Assembly: GCA_050997195.1 (NCBI GenBank)
Contig: JBPCRE010000016.1
Location: forward strand, 1-12,647
Reading direction: 5' to 3'
Source of the DNA: JACCZP01 sp050997195
GTDB lineage: Bacteria > Actinomycetota > Thermoleophilia > Solirubrobacterales > Thermoleophilaceae
Length of the DNA: 12,647 nucleotides
The notes beneath the pieces were generated by a model, which saw only the letters and a program-made list of their open reading frames with translations, was not told where the DNA came from and ran no database searches. The translations under genes were made by a program, and so were the position numbers. Below are positions 1-7,368 of the stretch, piece by piece. Every line of letters begins with the position of its first letter. Position 1 is the first letter of the stretch.

Positions 1-1127
1 GCTCCGGTGCGACCGTCGATGCCCTCGGGGTTCTCGACGAAGTCGATGGTGGCCCGCGACACGATCTTGTTGTCGAGGGTGATGGCGAACGACTGGAAGG
101 CGTTCTCCCGCTCGGTGCCGGGGGGAAGGATCGTCTCCGCCCCGCGCTGGGCGATGCGCTTGGTTACCGCACTGAACGCCTGGCGCCCCTGGTCGGTGAA
201 CTCCATGCTCACCACCGGCTGGTTGAGCTGCGGGTCGATCGACTGCTCGGGGTTGGTGATGTCGTTGCCCGAGAGCTCCGAGTCGTCCTCGAGCACCCAG
301 TAGGACTCGAACGGAGCGTTCGGCGGCAGGTTGTCGGGGCGCTGGTCGAGCACCACGACGATGCCCTGGGGCACCCGCAGCACCTGCGAGCCCGGCGGTG
401 GTCCGGCGGCGCCGAGGGCCAGGAGCTCGGGTCCGCACTGGGTGCCCTTGGGCGGTGGCCGGCTCAGCGGCGGGCGCTTGGCGGGAGCGCGCGCCTCGAA
501 GTCGGCCAGCAGCTCGTCGCAGGAGGGGTCGGGGCCCTCGATCAGGTCCCGGTTTGCGTCGAACAGGTAGTACTTGACGCCGGCGGTGTCGTTGCGGCGA
601 TCGTGGAGCTCGCGCAGGCGCTCGGGGTTGCCGCCCGCCTGACGCTCGAGGGCGGGCACGGGCCCGCTGGCCGGGATGTCCTCGGGCTCGGCCACCGGCT
701 TGGCGCGGCCGCCGGCGCGCACGGCCTCTAAGAGCGAGGGGTAGGGCCGCTGGCGCCCACCCACGATGTTCGGCTCCCAGTCGTAGAACTGAAGCTGGGC
801 GGTGGTGCCCACCTGCTCGATGGCCCGATCGGCGTTCTCCACGTCGGGCAGCCCGATGGAGATCTGATCCTGGCCGGCGCGCTGGATCACGGGCTCGCTC
901 ACGCCGAGCGCGTCGGTGCGCTGGCGGATGGTCTCCAGCGCGTCGTCGATCGCCTGCGGGGTGACCTCGGGCACCTTCGGGGTGGGGCGCGCCTGGTAGA
1001 CGAGCTCGACCCCGCCGCGCAGATCGAGGCCGAGGCGCGTGGGCCGCTGCGCGATCACGGCGAGGGCCGCCCCGAGCACGCCGACCACGAGCAGCAGGAC
1101 GAACACGTTGCGACGGCGGCTGGTCAC
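1..1127 (-). CDS. secD: Protein translocase subunit SecD, N-terminal part (runs off the window)
   Basis: SecD works with SecF at the SecYEG channel and uses the proton motive force to help pull exported proteins across the membrane. The visible 375 residues show a positively charged N-terminus, one membrane helix (about residues 8-26), the conserved GLDLRGG motif at 33-39, and the start of the large extracytoplasmic P1 region. Family-like stretches include LETIRQRTDALGVSEP (64-79), NQPVVSMEF (302-310) and FAITLDNKIVS (347-357). The later P1 part and the C-terminal membrane helices lie beyond the window edge. The GTG start at 1127 is the earliest possible, because an in-frame TAG lies 12 nt upstream; no ribosome-binding site is visible. 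A stretch at about 118-280 is long, proline-rich and carries two cysteines (C203, C231); it looks like a lineage-specific P1 insertion. The family call is certain; only the 3' part is unseen. Confidence 0.95.
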   Translation of the reverse strand, partial: MTSRRRNVFVLLLVVGVLGAALAVIAQRPTRLGLDLRGGVELVYQARPTPKVPEVTPQAIDDALETIRQRTDALGVSEPVIQRAGQDQISIGLPDVENADRAIEQVGTTAQLQFYDWEPNIVGGRQRPYPSLLEAVRAGGRAKPVAEPEDIPASGPVPALERQAGGNPERLRELHDRRNDTAGVKYYLFDANRDLIEGPDPSCDELLADFEARAPAKRPPLSRPPPKGTQCGPELLALGAAGPPPGSQVLRVPQGIVVVLDQRPDNLPPNAPFESYWVLEDDSELSGNDITNPEQSIDPQLNQPVVSMEFTDQGRQAFSAVTKRIAQRGAETILPPGTERENAFQSFAITLDNKIVSRATIDFVENPEGIDGRTG

Positions 1128-1133
1128 AGTTCG

Positions 1134-1139
1134 AGGCTA
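1134..1139 (-). promoter_or_regulatory. Candidate -10 element for a leaderless secD transcript
   Basis: On the minus strand the hexamer TAGCCT ends 6 nt before the GTG start of secD, which would put transcription start on the first base of the start codon. secD has no ribosome-binding site, which fits a leaderless mRNA. I see no convincing -35 hexamer 16-18 nt upstream. This is a positional inference only. Confidence 0.35.
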
Positions 1140-1155
1140 GTAGTGGCCGGCGGTT

Positions 1156-1170
1156 GGCACGACGGGTGCC
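1156..1170. repeat. Short inverted repeat between the PAS gene and secD
   Basis: GGCAC and GTGCC flank a 5-nt centre, giving a 5-bp hairpin or operator-like dyad in the 55-nt gap between the PAS-protein stop and the secD start, 29-43 nt upstream of the secD GTG. There is no T-run, so it is a poor terminator candidate. It could be a protein-binding site or chance in GC-rich DNA. Confidence 0.25.
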
Positions 1171-1182
1171 CTCAGGGGGCGA

Positions 1183-1647
1183 TCAGGTGGGCGATACGGG
1201 TGCCGGGGTGGGTGTGAGGACGAGGAGAAGGCCCCCGTCCTCGTCGTAGGCGGGGAAGATGTCCGCCTTGGCCGGCTCGGGGCGATCGCCCTCGGCGTGC
1301 ACCACCACCGGCTTGTCGAGGACGCGCACCCCCCACTCGAGCGCTGTGCCGATGTGGTCGTCGCCGCTCGAGAACTCGAGGCCGAGGACCTCACGCACCT
1401 GACGGCCGATCACGTCGGTGTCCCCGAGGCCCGTGAGCTCGCGCGATCCTCGGCCGGCTCCGATCACGCGCCCCTCGGCGTCGCAGATGAAGAAGGCGGC
1501 GTTGGGCGCGGGGTAGTAGTCGTCGAGCATCTCGAAGAGGAACCCGAACCCGCAGCGCGAGCAGCCCTTCGCTCGATCGGAGAATCCGGCCGTGCGCTCG
1601 CGGGAGCTCGTGCGGTTGCCGCAGTTGGGGCAGATGAAGTTCGGCAT
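1183..1647 (-). CDS. Zinc-ribbon plus PAS-like domain protein of unknown function
   Basis: This 154-residue protein begins with a four-cysteine ribbon (C6-P-N-C9 and C29-S-R-C32), a typical structural zinc site. It continues into a PAS-like sensor fold at about 38-145: NAAFFICDAEGRVIGAGR (49-66) resembles the opening strands and turn of PAS domains, followed by a helical middle and a closing strand LLLVLTP. There is no kinase, GGDEF, DNA-binding or membrane segment, so it is a stand-alone small sensor or adaptor whose ligand cannot be told. It sits 35 nt after ruvB and 55 nt before secD, the place usually held by yajC in actinobacteria, but it has no membrane helix and is not YajC. The ATG at 1647 begins right before the ribbon; no good ribosome-binding site precedes it. 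The ribbon is clear and the PAS assignment is probable. Confidence 0.8.
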   Translation of the reverse strand: MPNFICPNCGNRTSSRERTAGFSDRAKGCSRCGFGFLFEMLDDYYPAPNAAFFICDAEGRVIGAGRGSRELTGLGDTDVIGRQVREVLGLEFSSGDDHIGTALEWGVRVLDKPVVVHAEGDRPEPAKADIFPAYDEDGGLLLVLTPTPAPVSPT

Positions 1648-1656
1648 GTCTTTTCA

Positions 1657-1662
1657 AGGTTA
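1657..1662 (-). promoter_or_regulatory. Candidate -10 element before the zinc-ribbon/PAS gene
   Basis: The hexamer TAACCT on the minus strand lies 9 nt before the ATG at 1647, in the 35-nt gap after ruvB. It would give a leader of only about 2-3 nt. The start lacks a clear ribosome-binding site, so a near-leaderless transcript is plausible. No -35 box is evident. Confidence 0.3.
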
Positions 1663-1682
1663 GGCGCTCGCCTCAACCCCGA

Positions 1683-2732
1683 TCAGAACAGGCTCGATGG
1701 ACCCCGCGGGGCCTCGAGCCCGAGGTGGAGGAAGGCCGCCGTCGTGGCCTCGCGCCCGCGCGGGGTGCGCTTGAGGAAGCCCTGCTGGAGGAGGTAGGGC
1801 TCGTAGACGTCCTCGAGCGTGTCCGACTCCTCCCCGACCGCCACCGCCAGGGTCGATAGCCCGACCGGGCCGCCGCCGAACTTCGAGCAGATGGTGCGGA
1901 GGATCTCGCGGTCGAGGCGGTCGAGCCCCGCGGCGTCCACCTCGAGCAGCTCGAGGGCGTCGGCGGCCACCGCCGCGTCGATGTACCCGGCTCCGCGCAC
2001 CTCGGCGAAGTCGCGCACGCGCTTGAGCAGGCGGTTCGCCACTCGAGGTGTGCCGCGCGAGCGTTCGGCGATGGCCCTCGCCCCGGCGGCGTCGACCTCG
2101 ATCCCGAGGATGCGCGCCGAGCGCCGCACGATCCGCCCGAGGTCGTCGGGCTCGTAGAGGTCGAGACGGTGGGTCAGCCCGAAGCGGTCCCGGAGCGGGG
2201 TCGTGAGCAGCCCGGCGCGGGTGGTGGCGCCGATCAGCGTGAAGGCCGGCAGGTCGAGGGTCACCACGCGAGCCCCCGCGCCCTGGCCCACGGTGATCGG
2301 CAGCCGCCGGTCCTCCATCGCCGGGTAGAAGGTCTCCTCGAGGGCGCGGGGCAGGCGGTGGATCTCGTCCACGAAGAAGACCGAGCCGGGCTCGAGCGCC
2401 GTGAGGAAGGCGGCCACGTCGCCCTTGCGCTCGAGGGCGGGGCCGGCCGTCTGCACGAAGGTGGCCTCGAGCTCGTGGGCCACGATCTGAGCCAGCGACG
2501 TCTTGCCGAGACCCGGTGGACCGGCGAGCAGCAGGTGGTCGAGCGGCTCCCCGCGGCCCCGGGCGGCCTCGATGAACAGCCCGAGCTGGTCCTTGAGCGC
2601 GCGCTGGCCCACGAAGTCCTCGAGCCGCTGGGGCCGGAGGGTGGCGTCGAGCTCCTCGTCGGTCCCCTTGGCGGCCCCCTCCTGGAGACGCTCGACGCCC
2701 GGGGTGCGGATGCCGCCCTGAGCGGCGCTCAC
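1683..2732 (-). CDS. ruvB: Holliday junction branch migration helicase RuvB
   Basis: RuvB is the hexameric AAA+ motor that, with RuvA, drives branch migration of Holliday junctions in recombinational repair. The 349 residues carry Walker A GPPGLGKTS (71-79), Walker B VFFVDEIH (118-125), sensor-1 region IGATTRAG (167-174), the arginine-finger stretch RDRFG (181-185), and the C-terminal winged-helix part with CSKFGGGPVGL and PYLLQQGFLKRTPRGR. Length is normal for the family. The GTG at 2732 is supported by GGAGGG with a 4-nt spacer (2737-2742). It follows ruvA after 40 nt and is the last gene of the yebC-ruvCAB group. No sign of damage. Confidence 0.98.
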   Translation of the reverse strand: MSAAQGGIRTPGVERLQEGAAKGTDEELDATLRPQRLEDFVGQRALKDQLGLFIEAARGRGEPLDHLLLAGPPGLGKTSLAQIVAHELEATFVQTAGPALERKGDVAAFLTALEPGSVFFVDEIHRLPRALEETFYPAMEDRRLPITVGQGAGARVVTLDLPAFTLIGATTRAGLLTTPLRDRFGLTHRLDLYEPDDLGRIVRRSARILGIEVDAAGARAIAERSRGTPRVANRLLKRVRDFAEVRGAGYIDAAVAADALELLEVDAAGLDRLDREILRTICSKFGGGPVGLSTLAVAVGEESDTLEDVYEPYLLQQGFLKRTPRGREATTAAFLHLGLEAPRGPSSLF

Positions 2733-2772
2733 CGAGCCCTCCGGACGGGTGCCGGGGAGGGCGGGGAAACGC

Positions 2773-3357
2773 TCATCGGTGCGAGGCCCTGAGCGCTCCG
2801 GCGATGAGCTCCTCGGGGGTCGAGCCGGAGGCGTCGCCCAGCAGGGACTCGACCTCGGCGGGGGCGAATCCGAGTCCGAGCAAGCCCTCGCGAGCGAGCG
2901 AGCGCGGGTCGTCGGTGGTCCTCGAGATCACGATCTCGTCCGTCGCGCCGACCGCCCCGGCCACCTTCTCCCGCAGCTCGACGATGATCCGCTCGGCGGT
3001 GCGCTTGCCGATGCCCGGAACGGCCTGGAAGCGCGCGGAGTCCCCGGCCGCGATGGCGCTCAGCAGCTCACGCGTGCCGCCGCCCGAGAGCACCGCGAGC
3101 GCCACCTTCGGACCCACGCCCGGCACGGTGGTGAGCATGAGGAAGAGCTCGCGCTCGGGCTCCGAGGCGAAGCCGTAGAGCGCCATCGCGTCGTCGCGGA
3201 TCACGAGGTGAGTGTGCAGCAGCGCCTCCTCCCCCGCGGCCGGGACGGCACGGAGGGTCTGCGCCGACACCGCGAGCCGGTAGCCCACCCCCGCGCACTC
3301 GACCACCACCGAGTCCGGTCGACGCGCGATCACCCGTCCGCGCACCGAGGCGATCAT
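2773..3357 (-). CDS. ruvA: Holliday junction DNA-binding subunit RuvA
   Basis: RuvA binds the four-way junction as a tetramer and loads RuvB rings onto its arms. The 194-residue product has the OB-fold domain at about 1-62 (opening MIASVRGRVIARRPDSVVVE), two helix-hairpin-helix motifs (TTVPGVGPKVAL at 76-87 and QAVPGIGKRTAERI at 111-124), an acidic linker, and the small C-terminal domain III (about 150-194) that contacts RuvB. The ATG at 3357 overlaps the ruvC stop as ATGA, so translation is probably coupled. A longer open frame exists upstream, but the N-terminal match to the family and the ATGA overlap fix this start. Length is typical. Confidence 0.98.
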   Translation of the reverse strand: MIASVRGRVIARRPDSVVVECAGVGYRLAVSAQTLRAVPAAGEEALLHTHLVIRDDAMALYGFASEPERELFLMLTTVPGVGPKVALAVLSGGGTRELLSAIAAGDSARFQAVPGIGKRTAERIIVELREKVAGAVGATDEIVISRTTDDPRSLAREGLLGLGFAPAEVESLLGDASGSTPEELIAGALRASHR

Positions 3358-3845
3358 GCGAGCGCCCTCGCCACGCCCGCGCGGTTGGCGTGGCAGATGG
3401 CCACGGCCAGGGCGTCGGCGGCGTGGTCCTCGCGGGGATCCTGCTCGAGGGCCAGCAGAGAGCCGACCATGCGCTGGACCTGCGTCTTCTCGGCCCGACC
3501 CGAGCCGCACACCGCCTGCTTGACCGCCTGCGGGGTGTAGGAGAAGCAGGGGATGCCGGCGAGGCCGGCGGAGAGCATGACCGCCCCCCGAGCCTGGCCC
3601 ACGGCGAAGGCCGTGCGGGCATTGCGGCCGAAGAAGATGTCCTCGATGGCCACGGCGCTCGGCTCGTGCTCGGCGATCAGGTCGCACACCCGCGCGTGAA
3701 TGCGGGCGAGCCGGCGCTCGAGGCGCTCGCTCGGCCCCGTGCCGATGACCCCGCCGTCTAGCGCGGCCAGGCGCTGCCCGCGCGAGAGCACCACGCCGTA
3801 TCCGGTGTGCGCGGTGCCGGGATCGATGCCGAGGACGACCACCAT
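3354..3845 (-). CDS. ruvC: Crossover junction endodeoxyribonuclease RuvC
   Basis: RuvC is the dimeric, Mg-dependent resolvase that nicks Holliday junctions symmetrically. The 163 residues hold the RNase H-like active site: D8 in LGIDPG, E68 in AIEDIFFGRN, H141 and D144 in REDHAADALAVA. The His at the third position matches the Thermus-type RuvC active site rather than the all-acidic E. coli one. The basic/aromatic loop FFGRNARTAFAVGQARG (71-87) is also family-typical. The ATG at 3845 has only a distant GGAG (10-nt spacer). The gene ends in an ATGA overlap with ruvA and follows yebC after 62 nt. Confidence 0.98.
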   Translation of the reverse strand: MVVVLGIDPGTAHTGYGVVLSRGQRLAALDGGVIGTGPSERLERRLARIHARVCDLIAEHEPSAVAIEDIFFGRNARTAFAVGQARGAVMLSAGLAGIPCFSYTPQAVKQAVCGSGRAEKTQVQRMVGSLLALEQDPREDHAADALAVAICHANRAGVARALA

Positions 3846-3907
3846 GCGGGGGATTCTCCGCCCACCGCCGGACGCCTCCCGGGCGGGTCGTGGTCATCCG
3901 CCAGTGG

Positions 3908-4660
3908 CTACGCGGCCGCCACCCGCTCGAGCACGGCCGCGTCCACGTCGAAGTTCGCGTGGACGGCCACCACGTCGTCGTCGTCCTCGAGGGACTCGAC
4001 GAGGTGGAGCAGAGTCCCGACGCGCTCCTCGGGCAGCTCCACGCGTGAGGTCGGGCGCATGGTGATCTCGGCCGACTGGATCTCCACCCCTGCCTCCTCG
4101 ATGGCACGGCGCACGCCCTGGAGCCCGGCCGGATCGCTTAAGACCTCGAACACGTTCTCGTCGAGGACGACGTCCTCGGCGCCCGCGTCGATGGCCGGCA
4201 TCAGGTCGTCCTCGCTGTAGCGCTCGGCGTCCACGAGCACCACGCCGCGCTTCTCGAAGACCCAGGCCACCGACCCCGGCTCCCCGAGGCTGCCCCCGTG
4301 GCGGGTGAAGAGGTGGCGCACCTCCGAGCCGGTGCGGTTGCGATTGTCGGTGAGCGCCTCCACGAGGATGGCCACGCCGCCCGGGCCGTAGCCCTCGTAG
4401 AGCATGTTCTCGAAGGCCTCGGCGTCGGCGTCCGCCCCGGTGCCCTTGGCGATGGCCCGCTCGATGTTGTCCTTGGGCATGCGCGCGTCCTTGGCCTTCT
4501 GGACGGCGTTGCCGAGAGTGGCGTTGCCCACCGGATCGCCCCCACCCTCGCGCGCGGCCACCTGGATGGCGCGCGCGAGCTTGGTGAACAGCGCGCCGCG
4601 CTTGGCGTCAGCGGCGCCCTTCTTGTGCTTGATCGATGACCACTTCGAGTGACCGGACAC
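3908..4660 (-). CDS. yebC: YebC/PmpR-family protein (TACO1-like)
   Basis: Members of this family are small cytosolic three-domain proteins; some were described as DNA-binding regulators (PmpR) and others as ribosome-associated factors easing proline-rich translation (YebC/TACO1). Which role applies here cannot be told from sequence. The 250-residue product opens with SGHSKWSSIKHKKGAADAKR and carries LYEGYGPGGVAILVEALTDN (87-106) with RNRT following, the family hallmarks, and ends in the acidic third domain. The GTG at 4660 gives exactly the family N-terminus; the reading frame is open much further upstream, but that part is antisense-like sequence inside the MFS gene. No ribosome-binding site is seen; a TAGAAT -10-like hexamer lies just upstream. 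It heads the ruvC-ruvA-ruvB group, as in many actinobacteria. Confidence 0.97.
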   Translation of the reverse strand: MSGHSKWSSIKHKKGAADAKRGALFTKLARAIQVAAREGGGDPVGNATLGNAVQKAKDARMPKDNIERAIAKGTGADADAEAFENMLYEGYGPGGVAILVEALTDNRNRTGSEVRHLFTRHGGSLGEPGSVAWVFEKRGVVLVDAERYSEDDLMPAIDAGAEDVVLDENVFEVLSDPAGLQGVRRAIEEAGVEIQSAEITMRPTSRVELPEERVGTLLHLVESLEDDDDVVAVHANFDVDAAVLERVAAA

Positions 4661-4667
4661 TCGGGTG

Positions 4668-4673
4668 ATTCTA
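4668..4673 (-). promoter_or_regulatory. Candidate -10 element for a leaderless yebC-ruvCAB transcript
   Basis: TAGAAT, close to the bacterial TATAAT consensus, lies on the minus strand 7 nt before the GTG of yebC, inside the 25-nt gap after the MFS gene. Transcription would start at or one base before the start codon. There is no ribosome-binding site for yebC. No clear -35 box is found; that region would fall in the 3' end of the MFS gene. Confidence 0.45.
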
Positions 4674-4685
4674 CGAGAGCTCCGC

Positions 4686-5978
4686 CTACGACGACGTGGA
4701 CGCTGCGCCCTCGGAGTCCGAGAGCGGGCGCAGGAGGGCGAGGCCCACGAGTGCGGCCACCGCGAGCAGGCAGAGGGCCACGCGACTAGCGCCGTAGGGG
4801 CTGAGGAGGCCGAGGATCTCGGTGAGCACGAAGATCGAGCCTCCCCAGAGCACGAGCGGCCCGATGCCGCTCGACGCCTTGCCCACCAGCGTGTAGAGCC
4901 CGAAGGCCTCCCCGCGATGCTCCTCCGGACAGAGGCGGATGAGGAACACGCGGTCGCTCGTCCACACCGCACCGAGGCCCACCCCGACCGCGGGCCCCGC
5001 GACCCACAGCAGGGCCCCCTGCCCCGAGATGCCGGTGGCCAGCAGCGTGGCGGCCACCAGCACGAGCGTGGCCGAGAGCACCCGCTTCGGGCCAAGCCGC
5101 TCGACGAGCGCCCCCGCGACCAGTCCTCCCACCACCGCGAAGGCCACCGAGGCGGCGAGCAGCGCCTCGACCTGCGAGCCCGGGAAGTCCCCCGTGCGGC
5201 GCGCGTAGACCGTCATGTAGGCGATCACCGTGGCCAGCGCGTCGACGTAGAAGAAGCGCGCCACGAGCAGGCGCCCGTAGCGGGCTCGCCGAGCCCGGCG
5301 CACGCTCGCCACGAGCTCCTTCATGACCCCGGACGGCGGACGGGCGCGAGCGCTCGAGGACCGGGGGCGATCGCGCACCCAGAGAAAGCACGGGATCGAG
5401 AGGACGAGGAAGAGGATCGCCGTGGGCAGAAAGGCGCGCTGGTTCTCGCCCTCGGGCACGAGCTGGCCGAGCACGACCAGCGCGATCAGCACGCCGACGT
5501 AGCCCACCCCCACCCCGATCCCCGACACGAGGCCGCGCCGCTCGGGCGGCGCCACCACGGTGAGCAGCGGGTCGTAGTGGGCCAGCGCGCTGTTGTAGGC
5601 GAAGATCGCCACGGCCGCGACCAGGAGCGCGAGGAACACCCCCTCGACCACCCCGAGCAGCGCGGTGGCCGCCACGCAGGCCACCGTGGCGGCGATCAGG
5701 AAGGGCATGCGCCGCCCCGAGGAGTCGGCGAGGGCGCCGAGGAAGGGCAGCGAGAGCACGAGCGCCACCGACACCGCGAGGCTCATGAGCCCCACGTAGA
5801 GGTCGGGCTGGCCCTGCTCGATGATGATCCACTCGTTGAAGTAGCGGGTGACCACCGCGTAGGAGAAGATCGTGTTGGCCAGGTCGTAGAGGATCCAGCC
5901 GAGCGCGGGAAGGCCGAGGCCCGACAGAGCACCGCGGCCGCCCGCGGGCCGCGGCGTGGTGGCTGCGGCGCTAGCCAT
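4686..5978 (-). CDS. Major facilitator superfamily transporter, Atg22/UMF1-like
   Basis: A 430-residue integral membrane protein with about 11-12 hydrophobic helices. LGWILYDLANTIFSYAVVTR (26-45) closely resembles the N-terminal signature of Atg22/UMF1-family carriers, and GALADSSGRRMP (81-92) is the MFS loop-2-3 motif. A basic cytoplasmic loop around residues 210-240 divides the two halves, and GLVAGALVERLGPKRV starts the second-half repeat of that motif. Fungal Atg22 exports amino acids from vacuoles; substrates of bacterial relatives are mostly unknown, so no substrate is assigned. Its ATG overlaps the end of the oxidase gene by 8 nt, with GAGGAG 10 nt upstream (5989-5994), so the two are almost certainly cotranslated. 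It may move the substrate or product of that enzyme (inference). Confidence 0.9.
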   Translation of the reverse strand: MASAAATTPRPAGGRGALSGLGLPALGWILYDLANTIFSYAVVTRYFNEWIIIEQGQPDLYVGLMSLAVSVALVLSLPFLGALADSSGRRMPFLIAATVACVAATALLGVVEGVFLALLVAAVAIFAYNSALAHYDPLLTVVAPPERRGLVSGIGVGVGYVGVLIALVVLGQLVPEGENQRAFLPTAILFLVLSIPCFLWVRDRPRSSSARARPPSGVMKELVASVRRARRARYGRLLVARFFYVDALATVIAYMTVYARRTGDFPGSQVEALLAASVAFAVVGGLVAGALVERLGPKRVLSATLVLVAATLLATGISGQGALLWVAGPAVGVGLGAVWTSDRVFLIRLCPEEHRGEAFGLYTLVGKASSGIGPLVLWGGSIFVLTEILGLLSPYGASRVALCLLAVAALVGLALLRPLSDSEGAASTSS

Positions 5979-7368
5979 GGGCGAAGAGCTCCTCGTGATG
6001 GGCGTGCCAGTCGCTTGCGAACAGGCCGTCCGGATCGTGCTCGCGCTTTCGGCGCAGGAACTCCTCGAACCGGGGGTAGCACGCCCGCACCTGCTCGCGC
6101 GCGGCGTGGCGGTGGTAGGTGAGGTAGTAGGAGCCCCCGCGGGCGATGGCCATGTCGATCAGGCGCCGGAAGGCCTCCGCCGAGTGCTCGCGGCCGTCGG
6201 GCGTGTGCTCGGTGTGGAGGTTGAAGATCACGCAGGCGTAGTCCTCGCGGGCCCAGGCGAGGAAGCTCTCGTGGTCGCGGCGGATGAGGCGCGTGGTCCC
6301 GTAGATCAGGTTCACGGCGTGCTGACGGAAGTCGGCGGCGACCTCGAGCATGAAGTCGGTGAGCCGATCCCGAGGCACGTAGATCTCGGTGATCACCTCG
6401 CTGGCCGGATGTGCGGCGCCCATCAGCGCGTCGAGCTCGGCGTGGTAGCCGTCGTTGTACCAGGCCATCTGATGGGAGTCGGAGAGATAGACCTGTCCCG
6501 AGGTGGGCAGGTAGTGGCCCACGTAGGCCTCGTAGACGGCAGCCTTGTCGGTGTGGGCGAGGAAGAGAAGCTGCTTCCAGTCCTCCTCGGAGAGGGCACG
6601 CTGCCCGACGGGCACCGGCGTGTCGGCCGCGACCGGGCGGTAGCACGAGAACACCCCGCGCATCAGGAAGCGCTCCGAGCGCTCGTCGGTGGAGAACTGG
6701 AAGTCGCCGTAGAGGTAGCCGTCGCGGATCCGGCCCTCGAAGGCGGGGATGAGCTCCTCGAGAGAGATCTCCTCGACCACGCGCTCGACCTTCTCACGCG
6801 GACGCAGGCGCAGGGTCGCGTGCGCGATCACCCCGAAGAGCCCGTAGCCGCCCACGGCGAGGGAGAACAGATCGGCGTTCTCGGTGCGCGAGCAGCGGCG
6901 AGGCTCGCCGTCGGCACCCACCAGCACCAGGGATTCGACGTCGGCCACCATGGGCGCCATGTCGAGGCCGCGGCCGTGCGCGTTGGCCGAGATCGAGCCG
7001 CCGATCGAGAGCCGATCGGCCCCGCTCTGCTTCTGGACGATGCCCCACTCGGCCGGGTCCTCGCCCTGCTCGCCCTCGAGCCAGCGCATGAGCTCGGGCC
7101 ACTGGAGCCCGCCCTCGAGCTCCACCAGTCCGCGCTCGCGGTCGAGGGAGAGCACTCGCTTCATGGGCCGTGTGTCGAGCAGGACCCCACCGGAGCGAAA
7201 CTGCTGCCCGCCCATGGCGTGGAAGCCGCCGGCGATGGCCACCTCGGCCCCCTCGCCGCGAGCGCTGACGAGCGCTCGCTGCACCGCCTCGAGCGAGTCC
7301 ACCGGCTCGACGCGAGCCACCTCGGTGGGGTTCAGCATCGAGTGGATGTCGTTGACGACCTGCGTCAT
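5971..7368 (-). CDS. FAD-binding oxidase (FAD_binding_4 / PCMH fold)
   Basis: The 465-residue product looks like a cytosolic flavoenzyme of the vanillyl-alcohol oxidase/lactone oxidase superfamily. The N-terminal PCMH-type FAD domain spans about 15-190: VARVEPVDSLEAVQRAL, AIAGGFHAMGGQQF (45-57), LSIGGSISANAHGRGLD (120-136) and GGYGLFGVIAHATLRLRP (173-190). H50 sits where many relatives attach FAD covalently; whether it does so here is unproven. The C-terminal half is the substrate domain, family-like to the end, and the substrate is not recognisable. There is no signal peptide. The ATG at 7368 overlaps the hydrolase stop as ATGA and has AAGGAGG with a 9-nt spacer (7378-7384); the open frame continues upstream but lacks this support. 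The gene overlaps the following MFS start by 8 nt. Confidence 0.9.
   Translation of the reverse strand: MTQVVNDIHSMLNPTEVARVEPVDSLEAVQRALVSARGEGAEVAIAGGFHAMGGQQFRSGGVLLDTRPMKRVLSLDRERGLVELEGGLQWPELMRWLEGEQGEDPAEWGIVQKQSGADRLSIGGSISANAHGRGLDMAPMVADVESLVLVGADGEPRRCSRTENADLFSLAVGGYGLFGVIAHATLRLRPREKVERVVEEISLEELIPAFEGRIRDGYLYGDFQFSTDERSERFLMRGVFSCYRPVAADTPVPVGQRALSEEDWKQLLFLAHTDKAAVYEAYVGHYLPTSGQVYLSDSHQMAWYNDGYHAELDALMGAAHPASEVITEIYVPRDRLTDFMLEVAADFRQHAVNLIYGTTRLIRRDHESFLAWAREDYACVIFNLHTEHTPDGREHSAEAFRRLIDMAIARGGSYYLTYHRHAAREQVRACYPRFEEFLRRKREHDPDGLFASDWHAHHEELFAHG

Noticed and set aside
1663..1674. AGGCG/CGCCT dyad between ruvB and the PAS gene as a terminator
   Set aside because: The loop would be only 2 nt and no T-run follows, so a transcription terminator is not supported.
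3846..3907. Possible hairpin in the 62-nt gap between yebC and ruvC
   Set aside because: Only 4-5-bp GC pairings with varying loops can be drawn, which is expected by chance at this base composition; no T-run.
3358..4107. Upstream extension of the ruvA frame to give a 444-residue protein
   Set aside because: The extra residues are out-of-frame ruvC and yebC sequence, rich in Arg and Pro. RuvA proteins start at MIASVRG-like sequence and the ATGA overlap supports 3357.
4665..6122. Long plus-strand open frame (485 codons) opposite the MFS gene
   Set aside because: Its translation is dominated by Arg, His, Gly and Glu with no recognisable domain, as expected opposite a GC-rich gene. The minus-strand frame encodes a clear transporter.
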